Below are positions 1-8,323 of a stretch of DNA of 64,000 nt, in pieces. The stretch covers positions 1-64,000 of the forward strand of contig CAVOYU010000004.1 in the NCBI GenBank assembly GCA_963700775.1, given 5' to 3'. Within the stretch, counting starts at the first letter, position 1; every line of letters begins with the position of its first letter. This DNA is from Thermohalobaculum sp963700775 (GTDB lineage: Bacteria > Pseudomonadota > Alphaproteobacteria > Rhodobacterales > Rhodobacteraceae). A model generated the notes under the pieces. The model did no database searches, was not told the origin of the DNA, and was given only the letters and a program-made list of their open reading frames with translations. A program made the translations under genes and the position numbers.

Positions 1-233
1 CGGCGCTCCATCTCGCGCCGGGTCAGATCGATGCCGAGGATGACCTCGTAGCCGCCGTCGGTGAGGGCTTCGGCGACCGCGCGGGCATCCGCCTCGGCGC
101 TGACCGCGTCCGGCGCCTTGCGGTAATCGCGGTTGCCGATCACCAGTGCGATGTCGGTGGCAAGGGCCACGCCCGGCAGGGTCATGGCGGCAGCGAGAAC
201 GCATACGGATCCCAGTCGGATGAAACGGCGCAT
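1..233 (-). CDS. Caspase-family (peptidase C14-like) protein, 5' part only
   Basis: Only the first 77 codons are present; the gene runs off the left edge. Translation from ATG at 233 gives a signal peptide (MRRFIRLG, hydrophobic core VCVLAAAMTLPG, cleavage likely after ALA) followed by DIALVIGNRDY and a helix rich in A/E/D ending GGYEVILGIDLTRREMERR. The strand IALVIGN plus the 'ADARAVAEAL..GYEV' helix is the standard opening of bacterial caspase-like (p20) domains. The catalytic His and Cys would lie beyond the window. The signal peptide implies export. It points away from znuA (64-base gap) and is not obviously part of the zinc locus. Family call is by motif; function unknown. Confidence 0.75.
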   Translation of the reverse strand, partial: MRRFIRLGSVCVLAAAMTLPGVALATDIALVIGNRDYRKAPDAVSAEADARAVAEALTDGGYEVILGIDLTRREMER

Positions 234-297
234 CGAGGCCTCCCTCATTCCCATCGGACAATATAACGGAGTTTGGCCGCGGTGCCGTCGGATATTC

Positions 298-1205
298 TCA
301 GTCCAGACAGGTGGCGAGCGCGTCCGCCAGCCCGGTCAGCAGGGCGGCATAGAGCCCGGGTCCGGGTTCCAGGTCCGCGCCGAGCGGGTCGAGCACGCCG
401 ACCCGCGCTCCGGTGCCGCCGATCACGGTCTCGACCAGTCCGGAACGGAACTGCGGCTCACGGAACAGGCAAATCGCGCCGGTCTCGGCAATGCGGGCAC
501 GGATCTCGGCGATGCGGGCGGGGCCGGGCGCCGAGGCGTCGCTCAGGGCCACGGCGCCAGCGGCTTCGATACGGAAGCGGCGCTCGAAGTAATGGTAGGC
601 GTCGTGGAAGACGATGAAGGGTCGGCCACGTACCGGGGCGATGCGGGCATCGATCGCCGCGACGAGCGCGTCCAGGTCGGCCTGCGCCCTGGCGGCATTG
701 GCCCGGTAGAGTGCGGCATTGGCCGGGTCGGCCGCTGCCAGCGTCTCGGCGATGGCGCCAAGCCAGAGCCGGGCGTTCTCCGGGTCGAGCCAGAGATGGG
801 GGTCGGCCGGCTCGCCCTCGTGGGCGTCGCCCTCGTGCCCGACTTCATGCGACTCGAACGCCGCTTCCTCGCGAACCGGCAGCAGGGTGAGGCCGGTCAC
901 CTCGGCCAGGGAAACCACGCGGGCGTCGCCGGCGAGGGTCGCAAGGGGTGCGTCGAGCCAGCGTTCGAGGGCGGGGCCGACCCGGAAGACGGCCGCCGCA
1001 CGCTCGAGCGCTCTCGCGTCCGAGGGTTTCAATGCATGGTCGTGCGGCGAGGTGCCGGGGGGAAGCAGGAGATATGGCGCCCGGCGCCCTCCATCACCTG
1101 CGCAGCCAACGAATGAATCGGCGCGATGCTGGCGACCACCTCGATCCCGGCCGGAGCACGGGCAGGCAGCAGGAGCAGGATTACGGCGAGGAGGGCGGCG
1201 CGCAT
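298..1205 (-). pseudogene. znuA: Zinc ABC transporter periplasmic binding protein ZnuA, one-base frameshift
   Basis: ZnuA captures periplasmic Zn2+ for the ZnuB permease. ATG at 1205 opens a good signal peptide and mature start (IEVVASIAPIHSLAAQVMEG). This frame then drifts into GRHISC and stops, while the next frame supplies the expected continuation APYLLLPPGTSPHDHALKPSDA. Alignment of the two needs one extra base near 1079-1083 (GCC GG- GCG). Downstream, the frame is intact to 298: a short His/Glu loop (ESHEVGHEGDAHEGEPADPH), HLWLDPENA, FHDAYHYF and the C-terminal lobe with FREPQF. All usual ZnuA landmarks are present, so either a recent indel or a sequence error has split the gene. It is divergent from zur, with Zur-box-like palindromes between them. 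Confidence 0.8.
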
Positions 1206-1256
1206 TGAGATTCCTGGTTTGCTATTGAACGGGTGCGGGAGACGGCGTATCAGGTT

Positions 1257-1293
1257 TGTTACGGTATAACAATTGTAATGTTATACTATAACA
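1257..1293. promoter_or_regulatory. Tandem Zur-box-like operators between znuA and zur
   Basis: Positions 1279-1293 read TGTTATACTATAACA, a perfect 15-base palindrome matching the core of the alphaproteobacterial Zur box (TGTTATAnTATAACA). A second copy at 1257-1271, TGTTACGGTATAACA, keeps the right half exactly and has a degenerate left half. Centres are 1264 and 1286, 22 bases apart, about two helical turns, so two dimers would bind the same face. The block lies between znuA (start 1205) and zur (start 1307), so zinc-loaded Zur should repress both transcripts. Binding is inferred from the motif. Confidence 0.85.
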
Positions 1294-1306
1294 AAGATTG
1301 AGAGCC

Positions 1307-1804
1307 ATGACCGACACCGCCCTCGCCTTCGCCGACCACGATCACCGGCGCTGCCGCCAGGACATGCTGGCCGCGTTGAGCGCCGCCGCGAAGACCCGCG
1401 GGTTGCGGCTGACCCCGGCGCGGGTGCGGGTGCTCGAGATCCTGTCCGAGGCGCACCGGGCCATGGGCGCCTACGAGATCCTGGACCGCCTGCGCGCCGA
1501 GGGGCTGGGTTCGCAGCCACCGGTGGTCTACCGGGCGCTGGAGTTCCTGACCGAGGCGGGCTTCGTACACCGGGTCGAGAGGCTCAATGCCTATGTGGCG
1601 TGCTGCCAGCCCGGCAGCGAACATGGCGCCTGCTTCCTGATCTGCAGCCGCTGCCGAAAGGTGGCCGAGATCGAGGACGGCGCGCTGGAGATCGCGCTGG
1701 CGCAGGCCGCAGCCGGGCACGGCTTCGCCATGCGCCGGACGGTGCTGGAGATCGAGGGCACTTGTCCCGGCTGCCGGGGCGAACCGACGGGGGCAGGCGC
1801 GTGA
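1307..1804 (+). CDS. zur: Zinc uptake regulator Zur (Fur family)
   Basis: Fur-family repressor of 165 residues (ATG 1307; an in-frame TTG at 1298 is possible but sits inside the repeat-rich leader). The N-terminal winged helix is recognisable (KTRGLRLTPARVRVLEILSEAHRAMGAYEIL, then PPVVYRALEFL), followed by the dimerisation domain with metal ligands: HRVERLNAYVACC, the CxxC in LICSRCRKV and a C-terminal CPGC. The GLGSQPPVVYRAL recognition helix is Zur-type rather than Fur-type. Its stop overlaps the znuC start by four bases (GTGA). Together with the adjacent Zur boxes and znu genes this makes the Zur assignment secure. It is probably autoregulated. Confidence 0.93.
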   Translation: MTDTALAFADHDHRRCRQDMLAALSAAAKTRGLRLTPARVRVLEILSEAHRAMGAYEILDRLRAEGLGSQPPVVYRALEFLTEAGFVHRVERLNAYVACCQPGSEHGACFLICSRCRKVAEIEDGALEIALAQAAAGHGFAMRRTVLEIEGTCPGCRGEPTGAGA

Positions 1805-2590
1805 GCGGGAACCTGATCGAGGCCCGAGGCCTCGGAATTCGCGACGGCAAGCGGCGGATCCTCTACGACATCGACATGGCGCTCGCCGCCGGCGAGATCG
1901 TCACCATCGTCGGGCCGAACGGAGCGGGCAAGACCACACTGCTGCGCGCCCTGGTCGGCGCGGTGGCGCCGACCGAGGGTGAGGTCTGGCAGAGGCCGCG
2001 CCTCAGGATCGGATACACTCCGCAGAAGCTCGCGATCGACCGAACCATGCCCCTGACGGTGGACCGTTTCGTCGAGCTCGGCAGCGGCGCCGGCCGGGCG
2101 GCACGACGGGCGGCCCTGGAAACGGTGGGAATCCCGGAGCTCGCCGGCATGCAGGCGGCCGACCTCTCCGGGGGCGAGTTGCAGCGCGCGGCATTGGCCC
2201 GGGCATTGCTGCGCGAGCCCGACCTGCTGGCCCTCGATGAGCCGACCCAGGGGCTGGACCAGCCAGGCGAGGCCACATTCTACCGGCTGATCGACCGGGT
2301 CCGGCGTGAAACCGGTGCAGCCGTCTGCATGGTCGAGCCACGACCTCCATGTGGTCATGGGGGCATCGGACCGGGTCGTCTGCCTGAACGGTCATGTCTG
2401 TTGCGAAGGCGCGCCCGTTCAGGTGAGCGCGATGCCGGAATACCGGGCGCTGTTCGGTCTCGGCACCCAGGGCGCGCTGGCACTCTACCGGCACGAGCAT
2501 GACCATGCGCACGGGCATGTCCACGACGAAGCGCACGGGCCGCATGATGGCCACGACCATGGCGGGCACGACCGCAGGAGCGCGCGGTGA
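1801..2590 (+). pseudogene. znuC: Zinc ABC transporter ATPase ZnuC, one-base frameshift before the H-loop
   Basis: Starts at GTG 1801, overlapping zur by four bases. Frame 1 contains Walker A (GPNGAGKTT), Q-loop region (YTPQKL), signature LSGGELQRAALARAL and Walker B LLALDEPTQGLD, then reads GAAVCMVEPRPPCG, which is not ZnuC. The next frame gives the expected SHDLHVVMGASDRVVCLNGHVCCEG and a His-rich tail (HEHDHAHGHVHDEAHG...). One extra G at about 2335 (ATGGTC-G-AGCCAC) explains the break. The His-rich tail is typical of alphaproteobacterial ZnuC. As read, the product would lose its switch histidine. It may be an assembly indel, since znuB downstream is intact. Confidence 0.85.
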
Positions 2591-3387
2591 CCGGGTTCAT
2601 CGACGACTTCCTGGTCCGGGCGGCGCTGGCCGGCATCGGGGTCGCGCTGGCGGCTGGGCCGCTCGGCTGCTTCGTGGTCTGGCGGCGCATGGCCTATTTC
2701 GGCGACACGGTTGCCCATGCGGCGCTGCTGGGGGTCGCACTGGCGCTGGCGCTGGAGGTGGGCGTGATCCCGGCGGTGCTGGCAGTGTCGATGCTGGTTG
2801 CCCTGGCGGTGGCGCGGGGCACCGGGCGGCGCTATGCGGCGGACACGCTCCTCGGCGTCGCCGCCCATGGCGGCCTGGCGGTCGGGCTGGTGGTGCTGTC
2901 GTTCCTTCCCGGGGCGAGGGGCGATCTCTCGGCCTGGCTCTTCGGCGACATCCTGGCCGTGGGGCCGGGCGACCTGGCGCTGATCTGGCTGGCGGCGGCG
3001 CTCGCCGGGGCGGGTCTGGCCAGTGGCTGGACCCGGCTGCTGAACTCTACCATCAACGAGGAACTGTCCGCCGCCGAAGGCGGCGATCCGGCGCGCGACC
3101 GGCTGCTGCTGACGGTGGCGCTCGCGTTGCTGGTAGCCGCGGCGCTGAAGGTCGTCGGCGCGCTGCTGGTGACCGCAATGCTGATCCTGCCGGCCGCTGC
3201 CGCCCGCCCGCTGGCACGGACGCCCGAGGCGATGGCCCTGGCGGCCGCCGGGCTCGGCGTCGCTGCGGTGCTGGCGGGCCTGCGCTTCGCCTGGATCGCA
3301 GATACTCCCGCCGGTCCTTCGATTGTTGTGGCAGCGCTGGCGCTGTTCCTGGCCGTGAATGCGGCCGGGAGGATATGGAAGAGGTAA
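2587..3387 (+). CDS. znuB: Zinc ABC transporter permease ZnuB
   Basis: Integral membrane permease of 266 residues, family ABC-3, which forms the Zn2+ channel with ZnuC. GTG start at 2587 overlaps the znuC stop by four bases (GTGA), the same coupling as zur-znuC. Around seven to eight hydrophobic segments are visible. The family landmarks are GPLGCFVVWRRMAYFGDTVAHAALLGVALAL near the N terminus and VGALLVTAMLILPAAAARPLA in the C-terminal half, the conserved ABC-3 loop. Length is normal for ZnuB. It ends the operon; the next 180 bases are non-coding. Confidence 0.95.
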   Translation: MTGFIDDFLVRAALAGIGVALAAGPLGCFVVWRRMAYFGDTVAHAALLGVALALALEVGVIPAVLAVSMLVALAVARGTGRRYAADTLLGVAAHGGLAVGLVVLSFLPGARGDLSAWLFGDILAVGPGDLALIWLAAALAGAGLASGWTRLLNSTINEELSAAEGGDPARDRLLLTVALALLVAAALKVVGALLVTAMLILPAAAARPLARTPEAMALAAAGLGVAAVLAGLRFAWIADTPAGPSIVVAALALFLAVNAAGRIWKR

Positions 3388-3397
3388 CGGGGGGATG

Positions 3398-3431
3398 CAA
3401 GACTTCGCGGGGTAACAAGACTTCGCGGGGT
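3398..3431. repeat. Two-copy 18-base tandem repeat downstream of znuB
   Basis: The 16-mer CAAGACTTCGCGGGGT occurs at 3398-3413 and again at 3416-3431, separated by AA, giving an 18-base period. It lies just after the znuB stop in the convergent gap before the sulfotransferase gene. A related ACTTCGCGGGAACAA string occurs at about 11781 at the end of the RHS remnant. No function is evident; slippage duplication is the simplest reading. Confidence 0.6.
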
Positions 3432-3569
3432 GAAAGGTCCGATGCCAAGCAGCCGCATCGTGGCGCTGGAGCGCTCCTATCCGCGCCCGCCCTCGTGCAT
3501 CGGAAACGCCGTGTCAATCCGCGACGATGCCGGCCAATGGCGACCGCCGCGACCGGCCATGGCAAGCGG

Positions 3570-5612
3570 TCAAACGCTGTAGCCCAACTCAGATGCCCAT
3601 GGGCCCAGCACGGGCAGGACCGGAGCCATCTGAGCACGGTAGTTCTCCCACCGCCCGCTTGCATGAGCGTAGAGCTCCTCGGTGACCTGATTGTAGCTTG
3701 GCGTGTGGATGCGGCCGCGCGACAGGGCGGTGCTCCGGTGCTCGAGCACGCTGTCCTGCCAGTCCAGGCCAAGGAATCCGAGCAATGGTTCGATCTCCGG
3801 TCTCGGGTCCGCCACCAGGTTCTCGTAACGCACCGTAGCCGACACGAGGCCGAGCTTTTGCTCGAACACCCGCCAGAGGCTCATCGCCTGATCGTAAAGT
3901 CCGGCGGCATTGCCGAGGTCGAGGAAATTCGCCATGGCGTCGTTGAGCCGGAATCTCTGGATGTAGCAGCTCAGCACGCAATCGCAGGGATGGCGCAGGG
4001 CGAGGATGAACTTCGCCTCCGGAAAGACCCGATGGATCAGCCCGGCATTCACGAGGTTGAGCGGTAGCTTGTCGACGACGAGCTTGCCGGCGCCGACCTC
4101 GCCGCCGTGCTGCGCGGCCTCCTCGAGGTACGAGGACCGCATCTGAAGAACTTCCGCTTCGGAGAGCGCATTCAGGGCCTCAAAGGTCGGGAGGCGGCCC
4201 AGCGCTGCCCGGAGGCGGTCGACGGTGGGCAGTTCCTCGAGCACCGCGATCTTCGAGTGTCCGCCCAGCATCGTGTCGAGCAGGGTAGTCCCCGAGCGGG
4301 GAAACCCGACAAGAAAAGCCAGCGGCACAGGATCACGATCCGAGGTTGCTCCGGCCCATGGGGCAAGCGGAGCGCCGGACCAGCTTTCGTTCAGCATACT
4401 CAGCGCGTCCATGTAGCCTGCGCGGTCATGCCGGTGCGCCGATTGCCACTCCGCCGCCAGGCCGTTGGCTTCGGTGAACCGGGAAAAGGCCCGGTCATAG
4501 TCCCCGAGCCGGTCGTAGACATTGCCGAGGAGTTCCGAACGCTGCAACCGGACCTTCGGAGCAAGTTGGCCGGATGCGATCGATTCGAGATGATCGCGCG
4601 CCTCGGGGAAGTTCCCGTCCCGGTAGGCGAGCACGGCCTGCCAATAAGCCAGGTAAGCGTCTGCGGAATCCGAGCCTGATTGGCGCTGAGCGACCGCGCT
4701 CCGAAGTTCGTCGACGTCATTTGCCTTCTCGTAGAGCTCGCAGAGATTGGTGAAGGCTTCGCCCAGATCAGGCTTCTGACGGAGCACATCGCGATAGCAG
4801 GCGATGGCCTCGTCATGACGGCCGGCTGCATTCAGGGCGACGCCGAGATTGTTCCGCAGTTCCGCATCATCGGGCGTCATTTCGACAGCGGATGCGAGAT
4901 GCTCAACCGCCTCGGCGCTGCGGCCCAGATCGCTGAGGACGGCGCCGAGGCTCCGGTGCGCCTCGACGAGGCTGGGCTGGAGTTCCAGCACACGCCGGAA
5001 ACAGTCGGCGGCGTCGGCGAGCCGCCCGAGGCGCCGCAGGCAGTTGCCGAGATTGTGGTGCGCCTCCACGTAGTCGGGCTTTATCCTAAGCGCGGCGCTG
5101 TGTTCGGCCGCTGCTTCCTCGACCCTGCCGGCGCGGGCGAGCTCGACGCCGAGGTTCGTGTGGGCCGGGAAGAACTTCGGGTCAATCGAAAGGGCCCTTC
5201 GGAAACTCGCCATGGCGTCGTCGGAATGGCCGGTTGCCGCGAAGGAAGCGCCGAGGAGGTTGGGAATGATCGGGTTTCTCGGAAACTTCGCTGCCAGGGC
5301 CGCGGCGCGCTTCTGAACCTCTCCTGACCGGCCTTGCTGGTGCAGCGCGATCAGGTCGTTGAGTTCCGCTTGCGGATTGCCCGATGCGCCACCCTGCGCG
5401 ACACCCTGTCCGCCGGCCTTCGCATTGCCTGCCGCCTGGCGCCCGGCTCGTGCTGCCCGCACGGCCGCGAGCATCGCCGAAGCGCGCGCATGGGTCGGAA
5501 ATTGCGCCAGGATCGCCTTGCAGAGCTGCGCGGCCTTGCCGAGTTCGCCCTGCCTGGCATGGGCCTCGGCCCTCCGAAGCACTGCATCGACAGACTGCCT
5601 GTTCTCGGCCAT
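3570..5612 (-). CDS. TPR-repeat protein fused to a sulfotransferase domain
   Basis: A 680-residue protein. The reading frame is open further upstream, but ATG 5612 (MAENRQSVDAVLRRAEAH) follows an AAGG ribosome site and is where TPR homology begins, so I use that start. Residues about 1-70 form a TPR, then a Gly/Ala linker, then about eight TPRs (patterns such as HTNLGVELARAGRVEEAAAEHSAALRIKP) up to about 420. The C-terminal part is a sulfotransferase: the 5'-PSB loop FLVGFPRSGTTLLDTML, LRHPCDCVLSCYIQ for the 3'-phosphate site, and YENLV near the end. It presumably transfers sulfate from PAPS to a glycan, peptide or lipid; the substrate cannot be told. TPR-sulfotransferase fusions are common in alphaproteobacteria. 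It is transcribed alone, with 125 bases to the next upstream gene. Confidence 0.88.
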   Translation of the reverse strand: MAENRQSVDAVLRRAEAHARQGELGKAAQLCKAILAQFPTHARASAMLAAVRAARAGRQAAGNAKAGGQGVAQGGASGNPQAELNDLIALHQQGRSGEVQKRAAALAAKFPRNPIIPNLLGASFAATGHSDDAMASFRRALSIDPKFFPAHTNLGVELARAGRVEEAAAEHSAALRIKPDYVEAHHNLGNCLRRLGRLADAADCFRRVLELQPSLVEAHRSLGAVLSDLGRSAEAVEHLASAVEMTPDDAELRNNLGVALNAAGRHDEAIACYRDVLRQKPDLGEAFTNLCELYEKANDVDELRSAVAQRQSGSDSADAYLAYWQAVLAYRDGNFPEARDHLESIASGQLAPKVRLQRSELLGNVYDRLGDYDRAFSRFTEANGLAAEWQSAHRHDRAGYMDALSMLNESWSGAPLAPWAGATSDRDPVPLAFLVGFPRSGTTLLDTMLGGHSKIAVLEELPTVDRLRAALGRLPTFEALNALSEAEVLQMRSSYLEEAAQHGGEVGAGKLVVDKLPLNLVNAGLIHRVFPEAKFILALRHPCDCVLSCYIQRFRLNDAMANFLDLGNAAGLYDQAMSLWRVFEQKLGLVSATVRYENLVADPRPEIEPLLGFLGLDWQDSVLEHRSTALSRGRIHTPSYNQVTEELYAHASGRWENYRAQMAPVLPVLGPWASELGYSV

Positions 5613-5737
5613 GCGAGTAACCTTTCGATCTCTTCCTGACCGGCACCATGTTTCGCGGCCGGGACGGACTGTGGCAACCGTGCATTTCGGGCCTGGCCCA
5701 CCATGTCGCCGCGAGCCCGTGATTGGGGGACCGCTCC

Positions 5738-6757
5738 TTACGGGCCGGTTTCCTGCCTCGGTTCGCCGCGCCAGTCCTTCAGCGCCGCCAGCAGCATTGT
5801 GCGGGCCTTCGGGCGCGGGGTGGCTTCGAAGGGGAGCGGGCGGCAGACCTGGATCGCGACCGAGCCGATGCGGGCGGTGAGCGCGGCGTTCACGGCGGCC
5901 TCGCCGAAGCGGCGCGAGAGCTTGCCGAGCACGCCGCCGCCGACCATCGGCCCGAGGAGGTCGTCGGTCGCGGCGATGGCGCCGGTGGCGATCAGATGCG
6001 TTGCCACCGCCCGCATCAGCCGCCATGAGCCGAGCCAGCCGGCGCGGCCACCATAGATTTCGGCCACCGCCCGGATCATGCGCAGATTGACCAGCAGCAC
6101 CGACAGCATGTCGACCAGCGGCATCGGGATCAGGGCGGTGGCCGCCGCCACCTCGCGCGCCGCCACCGCGATCCGGTCGCCGGCACGGCGGTCGAGGGGC
6201 GCAAGGTATTCGCGCTCGGCGATGCCGAGCCGGGCCAGTGCGTCGGGCGTATCACCGCGCGCAGCCCGCAGCCGGGCGCGGGCGGCGGCGCATTCCGGGC
6301 GGCCGTCATAGAGGCTGCTGAGCCCGGCCAGCGCCGCGTCCGCGGCGGCGGGCGTGCCGCCCTCGCGCGCCGACCGGGCGCGTTCGCGCACATCCTCGAT
6401 CCGCTTCAGCCGCGCCAGCCCGGACAGCTCGCCGGCGACGATCGCCAGCACTGCCGCTGCCAGCGCCCCGGCAAGGGCGAGCGCGAGCCATCCAGCCCAG
6501 GGGCGCTCGGCGATCTGCGCGGTGATGAAGCGCTCGAGCGACAGGCCGGCCCAGAGGGTCACCAGTCCGGCGAGGCTGCCCCAGAACAGGCGCGCCACTC
6601 CGGAGATCCGCCGCCGCCGTGCCGTAGCCAATGCACGCTCGGCGGCGGGTGGCGGCGCCGTCGGGACCGGAGGCGCCTCGGCCGGGCCGGGCACCTCGGG
6701 CAGCGGTGTCTCGTCGAGATCGAGGATCACCGGGTCGCGGCGGTTCTCTGCCATCAC
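5738..6757 (-). CDS. YcjF/TIGR01620-family membrane protein
   Basis: 339 residues. An acidic/proline-rich cytosolic N terminus (DPVILDLDETPLPEVPGP) is followed by two transmembrane segments (about 60-120: GVARLFWGSLAGLVTLWAGL and AGWLALALAGALAAAVLAIVAGELSGLARL), an alpha-helical middle and a second hydrophobic stretch (TALIPMPLVDMLSVLLVNLRMIRAVAEIYGG), the layout of the DUF697-containing YcjF family. It starts directly behind the YcjX-like gene, with the stop and start only one base apart, and the pair is a known conserved unit. Role unknown; a membrane partner for the P-loop protein is the usual suggestion. Start MMAEN versus MAEN is undecided. Confidence 0.85.
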   Translation of the reverse strand: MMAENRRDPVILDLDETPLPEVPGPAEAPPVPTAPPPAAERALATARRRRISGVARLFWGSLAGLVTLWAGLSLERFITAQIAERPWAGWLALALAGALAAAVLAIVAGELSGLARLKRIEDVRERARSAREGGTPAAADAALAGLSSLYDGRPECAAARARLRAARGDTPDALARLGIAEREYLAPLDRRAGDRIAVAAREVAAATALIPMPLVDMLSVLLVNLRMIRAVAEIYGGRAGWLGSWRLMRAVATHLIATGAIAATDDLLGPMVGGGVLGKLSRRFGEAAVNAALTARIGSVAIQVCRPLPFEATPRPKARTMLLAALKDWRGEPRQETGP

Positions 6758-6758
6758 A

Positions 6759-8222
6759 TCACTCCAGCCGGTCGCCGATCAGGAACTCGATCGCCGCGTC
6801 GAGCCGCACATGGGGCGGCCCCTCGGCGTTCGCACCGCCGCTCGATCCACCCCAGTTCGGGGGCGCGAAGCGCTCGGCGGCGTAGCTGGCATCGGGCCAG
6901 TCCGGCGGCGCCTCGCCGGGGGCCGCGGCGGCGGCGGTCGCCAGGGTCCGGGCGGCATCGGCAGGGAGGGAGCCGGGGAAGACCGCGATCTCCTTGCGGT
7001 CGCCGAGGCGGCGCCCGCGCACCAGCGCCAGCTTGCGGCCGTCGCGGGTGATCTCCTGCTCGGAGGTGGCGCGGATGGCGGCCAGCGCGGTTGCGCGGAT
7101 CACGGCGCCGCGATAGGCGGCGCGGCGGGCCGCCTCGGCAAGCATCGCCTCGGTGAGCGCGACAAGCTGCGGGTGCTGCTCGTGGTGCAGATGGTCGGCC
7201 TTGGAGGCGGCGACCAGCAGCCGCTCGATCCGCCGGCCGCCCAGGATGCGCTCGAGCCAGCCGGTCTGGCCGTGGCGGAAGCAGGCGAGCGTCTCGGCCA
7301 TTGTGGCGGTCAGGTCGCCGAGCGCCCGCGGGCCGCGGGCCAGCGCACCCAGGACGTCGACCAGGACCACCTGGCGGTCGAGCCGGGCGAAATGGTCGCG
7401 GAAGAAGGGCTTCACCACCGCCCGCTTGTAGGCCTCGTAGCGCTGCTCCATCTCGGCCCAGAGGCTGCCGCGGGTGCGGTGGCCGGGCGGGGGCAAGGGC
7501 GCGAAGGTCAGCGCCGGCGAGCCCGCAAGATCACCGGGCATCAGGAACCGGCCGGGGGCGAGGGCGGCGAGGCCGGCGGCGCGCGAGGCGGCGAGGTAGC
7601 CGGTCCAGGCCGCGGCCAGCGCTTCGGCGGCCGGCTCGTCATGGTGGGCGGCGGGGTCGGCTGCTGCCAGCGCCGCGTGCCAGCCGCCGGCGGCATCCCG
7701 GCGCGCCGCGCTTCCGGCCAGCTTCAACGCCTCGGCTGACCAGGCGGCATAGTCCTTCTCCAGCAGCGGCAGGTCGAGAAGCCATTCGCCCGGGTAGTCG
7801 ACGATGTCGAGATGCAGGGTGGAGGCGCCCGCCAGCGAGCCGAGGAACCCGCCCGGCTGGTATCGGATCGAAATCCGGAGCTGGCTGACCCGCCGGGTCG
7901 ATTCCGGCCAGACCGGCTCGGGCTTCGAAAGATCGGCCAGATGGGCCTCGACGGCGAAGCGGGGCACCTCGCGGTCGGGCTGGGGATTCAGCGTCGCGGC
8001 GAGGATGCGGCCCTCGGCTTCGGCGGAGAGCAGCCGCATGCGGCCGCGCGCCATCAGGCTGGCGGCCAGCGAGGTGATGAACACGGTCTTGCCGGCGCCG
8101 GAAAGCCCGGTGACGCCCAGCCGGAGCGTCGGCTCGAACCAGGAGCTGGCCTCGCGCCCGGCGCGTTCGATGCCGCCGACGATGTCGTCGGCCAGGCTGG
8201 TCGCGAGATCGCCGATGCCCAA
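6759..8222 (-). CDS. ycjX: YcjX-like P-loop NTPase
   Basis: 487 residues from TTG 8222, chosen because GAGGGG lies a suitable distance upstream and the conserved LGIGDLATSLADDI begins there; the frame stays open to 8312 without family similarity. Walker A is GLSGAGKT (about residue 43). Other YcjX landmarks are LHLDIVDYPGEWLLDLPLL (a Walker-B-like segment) and the FARLDRQVVLVDVLGALARGP and LLVAASKADHLHHEQHPQL motifs, the last acting like an NKxD guanine motif. YcjX proteins are putative GTPases linked to envelope stress in gammaproteobacteria. Encoded one base ahead of the YcjF-like gene. The molecular function here is not known. Confidence 0.9.
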   Translation of the reverse strand: MGIGDLATSLADDIVGGIERAGREASSWFEPTLRLGVTGLSGAGKTVFITSLAASLMARGRMRLLSAEAEGRILAATLNPQPDREVPRFAVEAHLADLSKPEPVWPESTRRVSQLRISIRYQPGGFLGSLAGASTLHLDIVDYPGEWLLDLPLLEKDYAAWSAEALKLAGSAARRDAAGGWHAALAAADPAAHHDEPAAEALAAAWTGYLAASRAAGLAALAPGRFLMPGDLAGSPALTFAPLPPPGHRTRGSLWAEMEQRYEAYKRAVVKPFFRDHFARLDRQVVLVDVLGALARGPRALGDLTATMAETLACFRHGQTGWLERILGGRRIERLLVAASKADHLHHEQHPQLVALTEAMLAEAARRAAYRGAVIRATALAAIRATSEQEITRDGRKLALVRGRRLGDRKEIAVFPGSLPADAARTLATAAAAAPGEAPPDWPDASYAAERFAPPNWGGSSGGANAEGPPHVRLDAAIEFLIGDRLE

Positions 8223-8323
8223 GACGCAGTATCCCCTCGAATGCAGGAGCGCCCAACATGGGGAGTTTGTGCGCGGTTTGAAAGCCTTGCCTCGGGCGGC
8301 GCTTTGGCGCAATCACGGGGCCT

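Noticed and set aside
5613..6026. Upstream extension of the TPR-sulfotransferase frame
   Set aside because: Overlaps the YcjF-like coding region; composition is Arg-rich shadow and a better ATG with ribosome site lies at 5612.
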